Both the position numbers and the translations under genes were made by a program. Positions 52,391 to 59,764 of a stretch of DNA of 64,000 bases are shown here, in pieces; the stretch's first letter is position 1, and each line of letters starts with the position of its first letter. The notes below the pieces were generated by a model that saw only the letters and a list, made by a program, of their open reading frames with translations, did not search any database and had not been told where the DNA came from. The DNA comes from Polycladomyces subterraneus (GTDB lineage: Bacteria; Bacillota; Bacilli; Thermoactinomycetales; JIR-001): contig NZ_JANRHH010000029.1 of the NCBI RefSeq assembly GCF_030433435.1, forward strand, positions 124,001 through 188,000, given 5' to 3'.

Positions 52391-52828
52391 ATGCGAACCA
52401 CATATATGGCCAAACCGAATGAGGTGGAGCGGAAATGGTATGTGGTCGACGCGAAGGGGAAACCCCTTGGCCGGGTTGCTTCCCAAGTCGCGGCGATTTT
52501 GCGCGGGAAGCACAAACCGCAATTCACCCCTCACGTTGACACCGGCGATTTCGTCATCGTGATCAACGCGAGCGAAGTGGAATTGACCGGTAAAAAAGCG
52601 ACCAAGAAAATCTACTACCGCCACTCCGGTTACCCTGGTGGATTGAAAGCGACCACTGCCGGCGACATGCGGAACAACCGTCCGGAACGTATGATCGAAC
52701 TGGCTGTCAAAGGCATGCTGCCCAAAAACAGCTTGGGACGGAAGCAGTTCAAAAAACTGAAAGTCTATGCAGGACCGGAACATCCCCATCAGGCGCAAAA
52801 TCCTGAAGTGTGGGAGCTTCGCGGATAA
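52391..52828 (+). CDS. rplM: 50S ribosomal protein L13
   Basis: Early-assembly large-subunit protein. [42 protein letters not shown] and the C-terminal [20 protein letters not shown] are conserved. The ATG at 52391 follows GAGGAGG; 145 aa. It is paired with rpsI as in nearly all bacteria. Confidence 0.97.
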   Translation: MRTTYMAKPNEVERKWYVVDAKGKPLGRVASQVAAILRGKHKPQFTPHVDTGDFVIVINASEVELTGKKATKKIYYRHSGYPGGLKATTAGDMRNNRPERMIELAVKGMLPKNSLGRKQFKKLKVYAGPEHPHQAQNPEVWELRG

Positions 52829-52848
52829 TCTAAAGGAGGGAACCGATC

Positions 52849-53241
52849 GTGGCACAAGTCCAATTTTACGGAACCGGTCGCCGCAAGGAATCGGTCGCCC
52901 GCGTTCGGCTGGTTCCCGGTGACGGCCGCATCGTGGTCAACGGCCGCGACTTGGACCAATATTTCGGCTTGGAAACGTTGAAAGCCATCGTACGTCAACC
53001 GTTGGTGTTGACCGATACCTTGAACCGTTACGACGTGTTGGTGAACGTGCATGGGGGCGGCTTCACCGGTCAAGCGGGTGCGATCCGTCACGGCATCGCC
53101 CGTGCGCTGTTGAAAGTGGATCCGGATCTTCGCCCGACCCTGAAAAAGGCCGGCTTCCTGACGCGTGACCCGCGGATGAAAGAAAGGAAGAAATACGGCT
53201 TGAAAAAAGCCCGCCGTGCTCCGCAATTCTCCAAACGGTAA
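52849..53241 (+). CDS. rpsI: 30S ribosomal protein S9
   Basis: 30S head protein whose C-terminal tail reaches P-site t[37 protein letters not shown] and the terminal [17 protein letters not shown] are intact. 130 aa. GTG start after AAAGGAGGG. A terminator follows directly. Confidence 0.97.
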   Translation: MAQVQFYGTGRRKESVARVRLVPGDGRIVVNGRDLDQYFGLETLKAIVRQPLVLTDTLNRYDVLVNVHGGGFTGQAGAIRHGIARALLKVDPDLRPTLKKAGFLTRDPRMKERKKYGLKKARRAPQFSKR

Positions 53242-53257
53242 TCGGCAGGACCACACA

Positions 53258-53285
53258 CCCTCGCCTATGCAGGCGGGGGTTTTTT
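53258..53285 (+). terminator. Terminator after rpsI
   Basis: A 9-bp stem CCCTCGCCT / AGGCGGGGG with an ATGC loop is followed by TTTTTT. Confidence 0.9.
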
Positions 53286-53359
53286 GTTGCCTACACGGGA
53301 TGATCAGTTGTTTTGCGCATGAAGGGCTGTGAACCGAGGGAACCTAAGCCCATGTGCTG

Positions 53360-53407
53360 CTAGAGCGTTTCTGGTGAACCTCACGGATCGACCAGACACG
53401 CCCTAAG
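53360..53407. repeat. 48-bp palindromic mini-repeat (two repeat ends face to face)
   Basis: It opens with CTAGAGCGTTTCTGGTGAAC and closes with ACCAGACACGCCCTAAG, which inverted is CTTAGGGCGTGTCTGGT. Both ends match those of the element at 51215-51437 and the left edge at 13362. No room for any gene; it looks like an extreme internal deletion of that family. The rest of 53286-53520 shows nothing else recognisable. Confidence 0.5.
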
Positions 53408-53543
53408 CGTGGTTTGAAGGAAGAATCGCCTATTTCCCACGAACGACCGATGAGCTGATGTGAAACAACCAGACAATAGGGAGATACACTCTGGATGGTT
53501 TGCTGGGACTGGCTGGTTGGAGATTGGAAACGGAGATGGCAAT

Positions 53544-54014
53544 ATGGCACATGTCATTCCATTCGAACGGTTGCAGGCTGCACGGGAGGAACGCTTACGA
53601 CAGGAAGCGTTGGAAGGTTTCCCGTGGGACCAAATGGACCGTTTTATGGATAAAGTGATGATTCCCACGTTGGTGTATTTACCGGAAGAACGTCAGATTC
53701 AGGTTTGCGAAGCGTTGTATCGGCTTGCGTATGAAGCGTTTTTGCTGGGGCTTACAGCGAGTCGGTCCATTTTTCACGATCGTCGTCCCCCTCGTTTTGC
53801 AAACCGCCCCATGTCGTGGGTGGGGATCTACGATGAAGCATATGAACATCAGGGAAAAGCCCTGATGCAGTCGATCGCCGACGAGTTCAGCTTGTCCGTC
53901 GTCTTGGCCGACTGGGCAGTTGAATCGGTCTGGATCGCTATGGAAGCAATGGTGCCGGAGTGGTTTTCGCTCGGTGTCCATTACGGCTTGTCTCAACACC
54001 TGGAAAAACGATAA
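53544..54014 (+). CDS. Uncharacterised protein in the YbaK/DUF2521 position
   Basis: 156-residue soluble protein, helical by composition: N-terminal basic/acidic helix (FERLQAAREERLRQEALEG), then VCEALYRLAYEAFLLGLTASRSIF and a C-terminal IADEFSLSVVLADWAVESVWIAMEAMV. I do not recognise a catalytic motif. Location between rpsI and cwlD matches B. subtilis ybaK (DUF2521), and the EAFLLGLTASR stretch is loosely reminiscent of that family; homology is not certain. The ATG at 53544 follows CGGAG; an earlier frame start at 53460 lacks a site. The cwlD sporulation promoter lies 0-30 bases after the stop. Confidence 0.75.
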   Translation: MAHVIPFERLQAAREERLRQEALEGFPWDQMDRFMDKVMIPTLVYLPEERQIQVCEALYRLAYEAFLLGLTASRSIFHDRRPPRFANRPMSWVGIYDEAYEHQGKALMQSIADEFSLSVVLADWAVESVWIAMEAMVPEWFSLGVHYGLSQHLEKR

Positions 54015-54042
54015 CATATCCCACCCGCTCGTCCCATATACA
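54014..54042 (+). promoter_or_regulatory. SigE-type promoter for cwlD
   Basis: ACATATC (54014-54020), a 14-base spacer and CATATACA (54035-54042) resemble the mother-cell SigE consensus (-35 kmATATT, 14 bp, -10 CATACAnT) with a few mismatches. The predicted start near 54050 lies after the ATG at 54042, which supports the cwlD start at 54078. Confidence 0.5.
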
Positions 54043-54077
54043 TGGGACAGGATCAATCGCGAAAAGGGCGGGATCTT

Positions 54078-54842
54078 ATGCGGGAATCTTGGTGGTGGGT
54101 ACTGCTGAGGCGGCAGATCATCGGCAGGCGCTCAGGTAGGTGGTTGGCACTTGTCGTGTTGTCTTTCGTTGTGGCGATCGGGTTGTATCAATGGACGGAC
54201 TCGGGTTTCCGGACAGCATGGAATATGCCGCTGGCAGGAAAGGTGATCGTGCTCGACCCGGGTCACGGTGGACCCGATGGCGGAGCCGTCAGTGCAGACG
54301 GGTTGGTAGAAAAAGATGTGACCTTGCCGATCACCTTTTATTTGCGGGACTATTTACAGGAAGCAGGTGCCCTTGTCGTGTTGACTCGAGAATCCGACCG
54401 CGATTTGGCCGAGGAAGGCACCAAAGGATTGAGCCGTCGTAAAACGCAGGATTTATTCGCACGTGCGCGGTTGATCAGAAACAGTCAGGCGGACGCGTTG
54501 ATCAGTATCCATCTCAATGCGATTCCTTCTCCCCGTTGGTCGGGGGCACAGACGTTTTATCATCCCAGCAGGGAGGCTAACAAACGATTGGCCACCTGGA
54601 TTCAGAAAGAATTGGTTCACAAGCTGGGCAACACCACACGGTTACCCAAACAAAACGGTGAGGTCTTCCTGTTGAAAACTTCACCGGTGCCGGCCGCTTT
54701 GGTTGAGGTCGGTTTTTTGTCCAATCCCCAGGAAGCGGCGATGCTGAGAGACGAAGGATATCAAAAAAAGCTGGCGGCGGCTATCTATTACGGGATTCTC
54801 CGGTTCTATTCAGGTGAACGCTTACCGGCTGAGGAACGATAG
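54078..54842 (+). CDS. cwlD: N-acetylmuramoyl-L-alanine amidase CwlD (spore cortex)
   Basis: Strips peptides from muramic acid so that muramic-delta-lactam can form in the spore cortex, acting with PdaA. An N-terminal signal/anchor helix (LALVVLSFVVAIGLYQW) leads to an Amidase_3 domain: LDPGHGGPDGGA (zinc His, residue about 65), DALISIHLNAIP (second His) and VPAALVEVGFLSN (catalytic Glu). 254 aa. The start is set at 54078 by AAGGGCGGG and by the upstream SigE-type promoter. The downstream Mrp gene has its own extended -10. Confidence 0.94.
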   Translation: MRESWWWVLLRRQIIGRRSGRWLALVVLSFVVAIGLYQWTDSGFRTAWNMPLAGKVIVLDPGHGGPDGGAVSADGLVEKDVTLPITFYLRDYLQEAGALVVLTRESDRDLAEEGTKGLSRRKTQDLFARARLIRNSQADALISIHLNAIPSPRWSGAQTFYHPSREANKRLATWIQKELVHKLGNTTRLPKQNGEVFLLKTSPVPAALVEVGFLSNPQEAAMLRDEGYQKKLAAAIYYGILRFYSGERLPAEER

Positions 54843-54844
54843 TG

Positions 54845-54853
54845 TGATATAAT
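54845..54853 (+). promoter_or_regulatory. Extended -10 promoter for the Mrp/SalA gene
   Basis: TGATATAAT (54845-54853), 2 bases after the cwlD stop, is a perfect extended -10. No -35 is evident. It would give a leader of about 100 bases. Confidence 0.55.
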
Positions 54854-54960
54854 GGCATTGAAAATGGAGACGGACAAAGTGGTTGAGCCATACGCGATTT
54901 TGAGCGAGTCCAATTCATCAACCTGAAAGAATCTGAATGAACATTGGGGTGTTGTCATCG

Positions 54961-56070
54961 ATGTTGACTGAAGAGAGAGTATTGGATGCCTTACGCGATG
55001 TGAAAGACCCCGAGATCAACAAGAGCTTGGTCGAGCTCAATATGATTCGCAATATTCGCATCCAAGGAAAAAAAGTGTCACTGGACGTGATTTTGACCAT
55101 CCAAGGATGTCCGCTCAAAGAAAGAATCCGTGAAGATGTGGTACGGTCTATCGAGGCGTTGGGCGCAGAGGAAGTAGATGTGCGTTTCGGTTCTATGACC
55201 GACGAAGAGCGTGCTGCCCTGTCTGCCCGTCTGCAAGCGGAACGGAAGGGGCCATCGGCCGCGGGCGGTCCGGCACCGGGACAACCGATTTCTCCGCTCT
55301 TGGCGGAAGACTCTCCGACCCGGTTTATTGCTGTTGCCAGCGGGAAAGGGGGCGTCGGCAAATCGACAGTCACTGTTAACCTCGCCGTCGCTTTGGCCCG
55401 TGAAGGAAAAAAAGTAGGGATCATCGACGCTGATATTTATGGGTTCAGTGTTCCGGATATGATGGGGATCGAACAGCGACCCACCGTCATCGACAAAACG
55501 ATTTTGCCGGTGGAGCGCTTCGGCGTCAAAGTGATGTCGATGGGCTTTTTCGTACAGGACAATTCACCCGTCATCTGGCGCGGTCCCATGCTGGGCAAGA
55601 TGTTGCGCAACTTCTTCACTGAGGTGCACTGGGGAGAACTGGACTACATGCTGTTGGACTTGCCGCCCGGAACCGGGGATGTGGCTTTGGATGTGCATCA
55701 ATTGATCCCGCAAAGCTCGGAAATCATTGTCACGACGCCGCATGCGACCGCCGCATTCGTCGCCGCCCGTGCAGGGGCGATGGCGTTGCACACCAAACAC
55801 GAAATCCTGGGTGTGGTGGAGAACATGTCGTGGTATGCGTGTTCCGAGTGTGGTCACCGCGATTACGTGTTTGGGAAAGGCGGCGGGGAAAAATTGGCGC
55901 AGGAACTGCGCACGGAATTGTTGGTTCAGATCCCGCTGGGAGCCCCGGACAATGACATAAACGATCCTGATTTTGCACCTTCCGTTTACCGACCGGAAAC
56001 GGAAACAGGGAAACTGTACCGTCAATTGGCGCAAAAGGTGATTCGCTTGACACAAGTCACCACTGCCTGA
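54961..56070 (+). CDS. salA: Mrp/NBP35-family P-loop ATPase (SalA position, CxxC present)
   Basis: Deviant-Walker ATPase. An N-terminal MIP18/DUF59-like domain (VLDALRDVKDPEINKSLVELNMIRNI, residues 6-31) precedes the ATPase core: ASGKGGVGKSTVTVNLA (near 124), IIDADIYGFSVPDMMG and LDLPPGTGDVALD. B. subtilis SalA regulates scoC; Mrp/ApbC relatives carry Fe-S clusters. This protein keeps the Fe-S-type CxxC (YACSECGHRDYVFG), as I recall absent from B. subtilis SalA, so an Fe-S carrier role is plausible. The ATG at 54961 follows GGGGTG; ATG 54937 has no site. 369 aa. Confidence 0.92.
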   Translation: MLTEERVLDALRDVKDPEINKSLVELNMIRNIRIQGKKVSLDVILTIQGCPLKERIREDVVRSIEALGAEEVDVRFGSMTDEERAALSARLQAERKGPSAAGGPAPGQPISPLLAEDSPTRFIAVASGKGGVGKSTVTVNLAVALAREGKKVGIIDADIYGFSVPDMMGIEQRPTVIDKTILPVERFGVKVMSMGFFVQDNSPVIWRGPMLGKMLRNFFTEVHWGELDYMLLDLPPGTGDVALDVHQLIPQSSEIIVTTPHATAAFVAARAGAMALHTKHEILGVVENMSWYACSECGHRDYVFGKGGGEKLAQELRTELLVQIPLGAPDNDINDPDFAPSVYRPETETGKLYRQLAQKVIRLTQVTTA

Positions 56071-56206
56071 CGGAAAACCTATGGGGAAATAAATGAACGA
56101 TCCGGGTACAAAATAATCATGATCAGCGAGCGATCCTTTGAATGGTTTAGAGCAAGAGGGAAAAGAGCCGTGCAAGCATTCAAGGGCTTGAGGCGAACAA
56201 TCTCTT

Positions 56207-56231
56207 CACCGGGTTTACCGGTGCTTTTTTT
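56207..56231 (+). terminator. Terminator between salA and fetA
   Basis: A 6-bp stem CACCGG / CCGGTG with a GTTTA loop followed by CTTTTTTT. It ends only about 5 bases before the fetA ribosome binding site, so it could also attenuate fetAB. Confidence 0.8.
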
Positions 56232-56248
56232 GTGAAGGGAGGATGACG

Positions 56249-56929
56249 ATGGGACAAGCACCGCTCATCCAATTATATGATGTGGTCAAGATATATCGGA
56301 CAGCAGATGGGGAGTGGCGACCCCTCGACGGGGTGACTGCCTCGATTGATGCGGGGCAGATGATCGCCGTCATGGGGCCTTCCGGTACGGGGAAAAGCAC
56401 ATTGTTCCGCTTGCTCAACCGCTTGGAGGAACCGGATCGGGGAAGCATCACCTACCGGGGAAAACCCTTGACCGAGTGGCACCCCATTCGGCTTCGACGA
56501 GAGGTTCACTATGTGTTTCAGACGCAAGTGTTGTTTCCCGGAACGGTTGAGGACAACCTGTCCTATCCCTACAAATTGGTGGGAGAGAGAGCTGACAGGA
56601 AGGGATTGGCACGTTTGTTGGAGCGGGTGGGATTGCCCGCATCGTATCTGACTCGGCGGGTGGAACAGATGTCGGGTGGAGAAAAACAGCGGGTCAACTT
56701 GGCCCGGTCTTTGGCATTGGACTCACCGGTACTGTTGCTGGATGAGCCCACTTCCGCACTCGATCCGGAAGGAGCATCAATGGTGGAACAGGAGATTTGT
56801 CGGTTGCACAAGGCGGGAAAAACCATCGTCTGGATCACGCATGATCCGCAACAGGCCGAGCGAATAGCCGAGGAAATCTGGGTTCTGGAAAACGGCCAAC
56901 TGCAGCGGAAGGAGGGGGTAAAAACGTGA
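56249..56929 (+). CDS. fetA: ABC transporter ATP-binding protein, FetA/YbbL-like
   Basis: ATPase subunit of a two-gene exporter. Walker A GPSGTGKSTLFRL (residues 39-51), Q loop VFQTQVLF, signature QMSGGEKQRVNLARSL, Walker B VLLLDEPTSALDP and switch His WITHDPQQ are complete. The partner is a UPF0014/FetB protein, a pair linked in E. coli to iron export; the substrate here is unproven. The ATG at 56249 is 6 bases after GGGAGG; ATG 56243 abuts it. 226 aa. GTGA overlap with fetB. Confidence 0.9.
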   Translation: MGQAPLIQLYDVVKIYRTADGEWRPLDGVTASIDAGQMIAVMGPSGTGKSTLFRLLNRLEEPDRGSITYRGKPLTEWHPIRLRREVHYVFQTQVLFPGTVEDNLSYPYKLVGERADRKGLARLLERVGLPASYLTRRVEQMSGGEKQRVNLARSLALDSPVLLLDEPTSALDPEGASMVEQEICRLHKAGKTIVWITHDPQQAERIAEEIWVLENGQLQRKEGVKT

Positions 56930-57693
56930 CTGCGACCGCAACCGTGTGGACACTGGCGTTTGTATTGGTGGCGATGGGGTTCTCGCTTTGGTTGCGGCTG
57001 GGGCTGGAACGCGATCTTGCCATCGGTACGATACGCGCTGCCATTCAGTTGATCGCTGTCGGGTATGTGCTGCATTTCGTTTTCAGTCGGCAGAGTGCCT
57101 ATTGGATGGTGTTGATGTGGACAGTGATGATCGTGGTCGCCGCACGCAATTCGGCGACCCGCGGGAAGGGCATTCCCTGGATTTTCTTGCGCATTTTCTT
57201 TACATTGTCCGTGGTTACCGGGTTCACCTTGCTGATGATGGTCTGGATGAAACTGATACCGGTCAAGGCACAGGTTTTGATTCCTGTTAGCGGGATGGTC
57301 ATCGGCAACAGTATGGTGGTTTCGTCCCTGTTGCTCAACCGAATGAAAGAACTGTCCGAATCGATGCGCGAGGAAATTTTGGTCTCATTGTCGCTCGGTG
57401 CCACAAGCCGCCAGGCCAGTGCGCGTTTGTTGAAGCGCTCGATTCGTTCTGGTATGATTCCGATCATCGACTCATTAAAAACTGTCGGTCTGGTGCAGTT
57501 GCCCGGGATGATGACCGGATTGATCATTGCGGGGACCAATCCGATCGAAGCTGTACGGTACCAGTTGCTGATCATGTTTTCCTTCACGGCCTCTTCTGCG
57601 TTGACCAGCATTTTGTTGGGATTTCTCGTCTATCCGACATTGTTCACACCGGCTCACCAATGGATCGGGTGGCGTGAACCGGACACGACATAG
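56926..57693 (+). CDS. fetB: ABC transporter permease, FetB/UPF0014 family
   Basis: 255-residue membrane protein with about seven hydrophobic helices. Family landmarks are AAIQLIAVGYVL, IPVSGMVIGNSMVVSSLLLNRM, LGATSRQASARLLKRSIRSGMIPIIDSLKTVGLVQLPGMMTGLIIAGTNP. The GTG start overlaps the fetA stop by four bases. The stop codon lies in the loop of a perfect 8-bp hairpin (57679-57704). Confidence 0.92.
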   Translation: MTATATVWTLAFVLVAMGFSLWLRLGLERDLAIGTIRAAIQLIAVGYVLHFVFSRQSAYWMVLMWTVMIVVAARNSATRGKGIPWIFLRIFFTLSVVTGFTLLMMVWMKLIPVKAQVLIPVSGMVIGNSMVVSSLLLNRMKELSESMREEILVSLSLGATSRQASARLLKRSIRSGMIPIIDSLKTVGLVQLPGMMTGLIIAGTNPIEAVRYQLLIMFSFTASSALTSILLGFLVYPTLFTPAHQWIGWREPDTT

Positions 57694-57704
57694 GGTGTGT
57701 CCGG
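57679..57704 (+). other. Hairpin spanning the fetB stop
   Basis: CCGGACAC (57679-57686) / GTGTCCGG (57697-57704) form a perfect stem with a 10-base loop containing the TAG stop. TCTGGATTTGTTTG follows, too weak a U-tract for a confident terminator. The interval to 57828 holds nothing else. Confidence 0.5.
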
Positions 57705-57828
57705 TCTGGATTTGTTTGATCCATCCCTTTGGCGGATGAGCTTGGTTCTCTCTCGCCCCTGTGAATATCATCCTGGAAACCCATTATTTCCACCAAAAAT
57801 AAATTCATTTTCTGGGACTTTGGACCCA

Positions 57829-57856
57829 TTACATCAAAAGAACAGCGGTTTATAAT
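57829..57856 (+). promoter_or_regulatory. Promoter for the first CWB2 protein
   Basis: TTACAT (57829-57834), a 16-base spacer and a perfect TATAAT (57851-57856), 60 bases before the start codon. The promoter of the second paralogue has the same TTACA-16-TAnAAT layout. Confidence 0.6.
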
Positions 57857-57915
57857 GAGTATCGCTCGGGTCCTGTTTTTTGTTACTTTTTAAGGGGTTG
57901 AAAGGAGAGGTCTGT

Positions 57916-59616
57916 TTGCCGAACAAATCGATCAAGTTGGTTTCTTCCGTATTGTCGTTGGCGCTGGTATCCACTATGGTCTTTTCGCCTGCGGTTCATG
58001 CGGAAGGACGGTCCGGCGCGGCTTCCGCTCAAGCGGAGTTGAAAAAACAAGTCTGGGAGCAACGTTTGCAGGAGGCCATCCGTGACCACGCTTCCGAGAT
58101 GAAGCAGGCTGCGAGCACTTCGTCGAACGACTCGGGCACCGTCCGGGCGATGGATGTGGCCACGGTGGACTACCAAAACCAGCTGGATGTGTACGCGTCG
58201 CATGAATACTTTTTCAGTGTGAGCAACGGCGGTACACTGGAAGTGAAGGATCTCGCCCCCAGCGAATGGCTGGATTATGAGATTTATGATGCGTATACGG
58301 GAGAACCCGTGGAAGGCAACCAGTTGGCTGCGGGGGATTATGTGTTTGCTGTGTACAGCATGTCTGACACACCGGTCAGCTATCATTACCAATTGAGCGG
58401 TGTGACGTTCAGCAACGCCCCGACCCAATTGCCTTCTCTCTCCATCACCAATCCGAGCGGTCATGAAACTCGGCTGGCCAAGGGGACGACCAGCTATACG
58501 TTCAAAGGAAGCACAGACGCCGACAGTTTGGACGTATATCCGAACGACGAAAATCCGGTCAGCCTGACAGCACCTGGTGCCTTCTCGTACAACATGAGTC
58601 TGCGGGGAGGCTGGAATTCCGCCGATTTCTATGCGATGGACACCAACACCGGCAACGCAGTGCTGTCTCATTACGATTTGATTGTGCCCAGCCTGAAGCG
58701 TTTGGCGGGAGCGGATCGTTATGAGGTATCGGCCAACATCAGCAAAGAACTGGAACAAATCGGCCTGTATCCGGACACGATCGTGATCGCCCGCGGCGAT
58801 CTGTTCACGGACGCGTTGTCAGGCGGTCCGCTGGCGGCTCAGGAAGCAGCTCCGATTTTGCTGACGGCGACCAGTTCGCTTCCCAGCTCCATCAAATCGG
58901 AAGTCCAACGGCTTCATCCGCGCAGAGCCATCATCCTTGGCGGAACGGGGTCCGTTTCCACCAACGTGGAAAGCCAGTTGAAGTCGCTGGGCGTGAGCGA
59001 GATTGAGCGTATTGCCGGAAGCGACCGTTTCGCCGTGTCGGCCGCCGTGGCAGCTAAAGTGGTGAGCCCGTCCCAAGACACCGCCATTGTGGCGAGCGGG
59101 TTGAACTTCCCGGATGCGCTGTCGTCGTCCAGTTTGGCGGGTCAGATGGGAATGCCGATTTTGCTAGTGGGCCAGGATAAAGTGCCGGCTTCCATCGCTT
59201 CGTTCATTCAAAACCACCCGAGCATCAAACACTTCATCATCGTCGGCGGACCGGCGACGGTTTCCGACAACGTCAAAAACGAATTGAGCAAATACGGCAC
59301 CGTGGAACGCATCAGCGGCGCCAATCGCTATCAGGTGGCCATCAACGTCGCCAAATACGGTATGGATCATTACGGCATGGATCTGTCCACGATGGTGTTC
59401 GCCCGCGGGGATGTCTTTGCCGATGCGCTGTCCGGTGGTCCGTTGGCGGTATTCACCGGTGCGCCCATCATGTTGACCACCTCGACCAAGCTGGAGTCCA
59501 ACGTGGATGCGTTCCTTTCCGAACACCGCGGGGAAACCGACCAAATGTATATTTTGGGCGGTTACGGATCGGTGTCGTCCACGACGGAACAACAATTGTC
59601 CAACTATCTCAATTGA
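57916..59616 (+). CDS. Secreted protein with three cell-wall-binding-2 repeats (paralogue A)
   Basis: 566-residue exported protein of unknown function. A Sec signal peptide (KLVSSVLSLALVSTMVFSPAVHA) precedes a charged helical stretch, a probable beta-rich region (residues about 80-255) and three CWB2 (PF04122-type) modules beginning LKRLAGADRYEVSANI (about 259), IERIAGSDRFAVSAAV (364) and VERISGANRYQVAINV (463). Each has a (P)I(L/M)L segment and an IILGGTGSVS/FIIVGGPATVS/YILGGYGSVS strand. In C. difficile three such modules anchor proteins to a wall polymer via an ILL motif. TTG start, fixed by AAAGGAGAGG. No catalytic domain is recognised. Confidence 0.9.
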   Translation: MPNKSIKLVSSVLSLALVSTMVFSPAVHAEGRSGAASAQAELKKQVWEQRLQEAIRDHASEMKQAASTSSNDSGTVRAMDVATVDYQNQLDVYASHEYFFSVSNGGTLEVKDLAPSEWLDYEIYDAYTGEPVEGNQLAAGDYVFAVYSMSDTPVSYHYQLSGVTFSNAPTQLPSLSITNPSGHETRLAKGTTSYTFKGSTDADSLDVYPNDENPVSLTAPGAFSYNMSLRGGWNSADFYAMDTNTGNAVLSHYDLIVPSLKRLAGADRYEVSANISKELEQIGLYPDTIVIARGDLFTDALSGGPLAAQEAAPILLTATSSLPSSIKSEVQRLHPRRAIILGGTGSVSTNVESQLKSLGVSEIERIAGSDRFAVSAAVAAKVVSPSQDTAIVASGLNFPDALSSSSLAGQMGMPILLVGQDKVPASIASFIQNHPSIKHFIIVGGPATVSDNVKNELSKYGTVERISGANRYQVAINVAKYGMDHYGMDLSTMVFARGDVFADALSGGPLAVFTGAPIMLTTSTKLESNVDAFLSEHRGETDQMYILGGYGSVSSTTEQQLSNYLN

Positions 59617-59631
59617 GCGAACTACTCTCTC

Positions 59632-59663
59632 ATCACCGGCCATACTGGCCGGTGATTGTTTTA
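59632..59663 (+). terminator. Terminator between the CWB2 paralogues
   Basis: A perfect 10-bp stem ATCACCGGCC / GGCCGGTGAT with a 5-base loop followed by TGTTTTA. Confidence 0.85.
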
Positions 59664-59696
59664 TGCCGAAAGTCTTATTTTAGGTCTTTTGACTCA

Positions 59697-59724
59697 TTAC
59701 AAATGCCCTTGAACCCAATAAAAT
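59697..59724 (+). promoter_or_regulatory. Promoter for the second CWB2 protein
   Basis: TTACAA (59697-59702), a 16-base spacer and TAAAAT (59719-59724). The -10 overlaps an upstream ATG at 59723, which argues for the downstream GTG start at 59765. Confidence 0.55.
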
Positions 59725-59764
59725 GGAGTTGAAGTTGAAATCTGGAAAATTGGAGAGGGGTTCA

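Noticed and set aside
57691-57704. Fourth copy of the GTGTCTG repeat end (TAGGGTGTGTCCGG after fetB)
   Set aside because: It is better explained as one arm of the perfect CCGGACAC/GTGTCCGG hairpin; there is no second end downstream.
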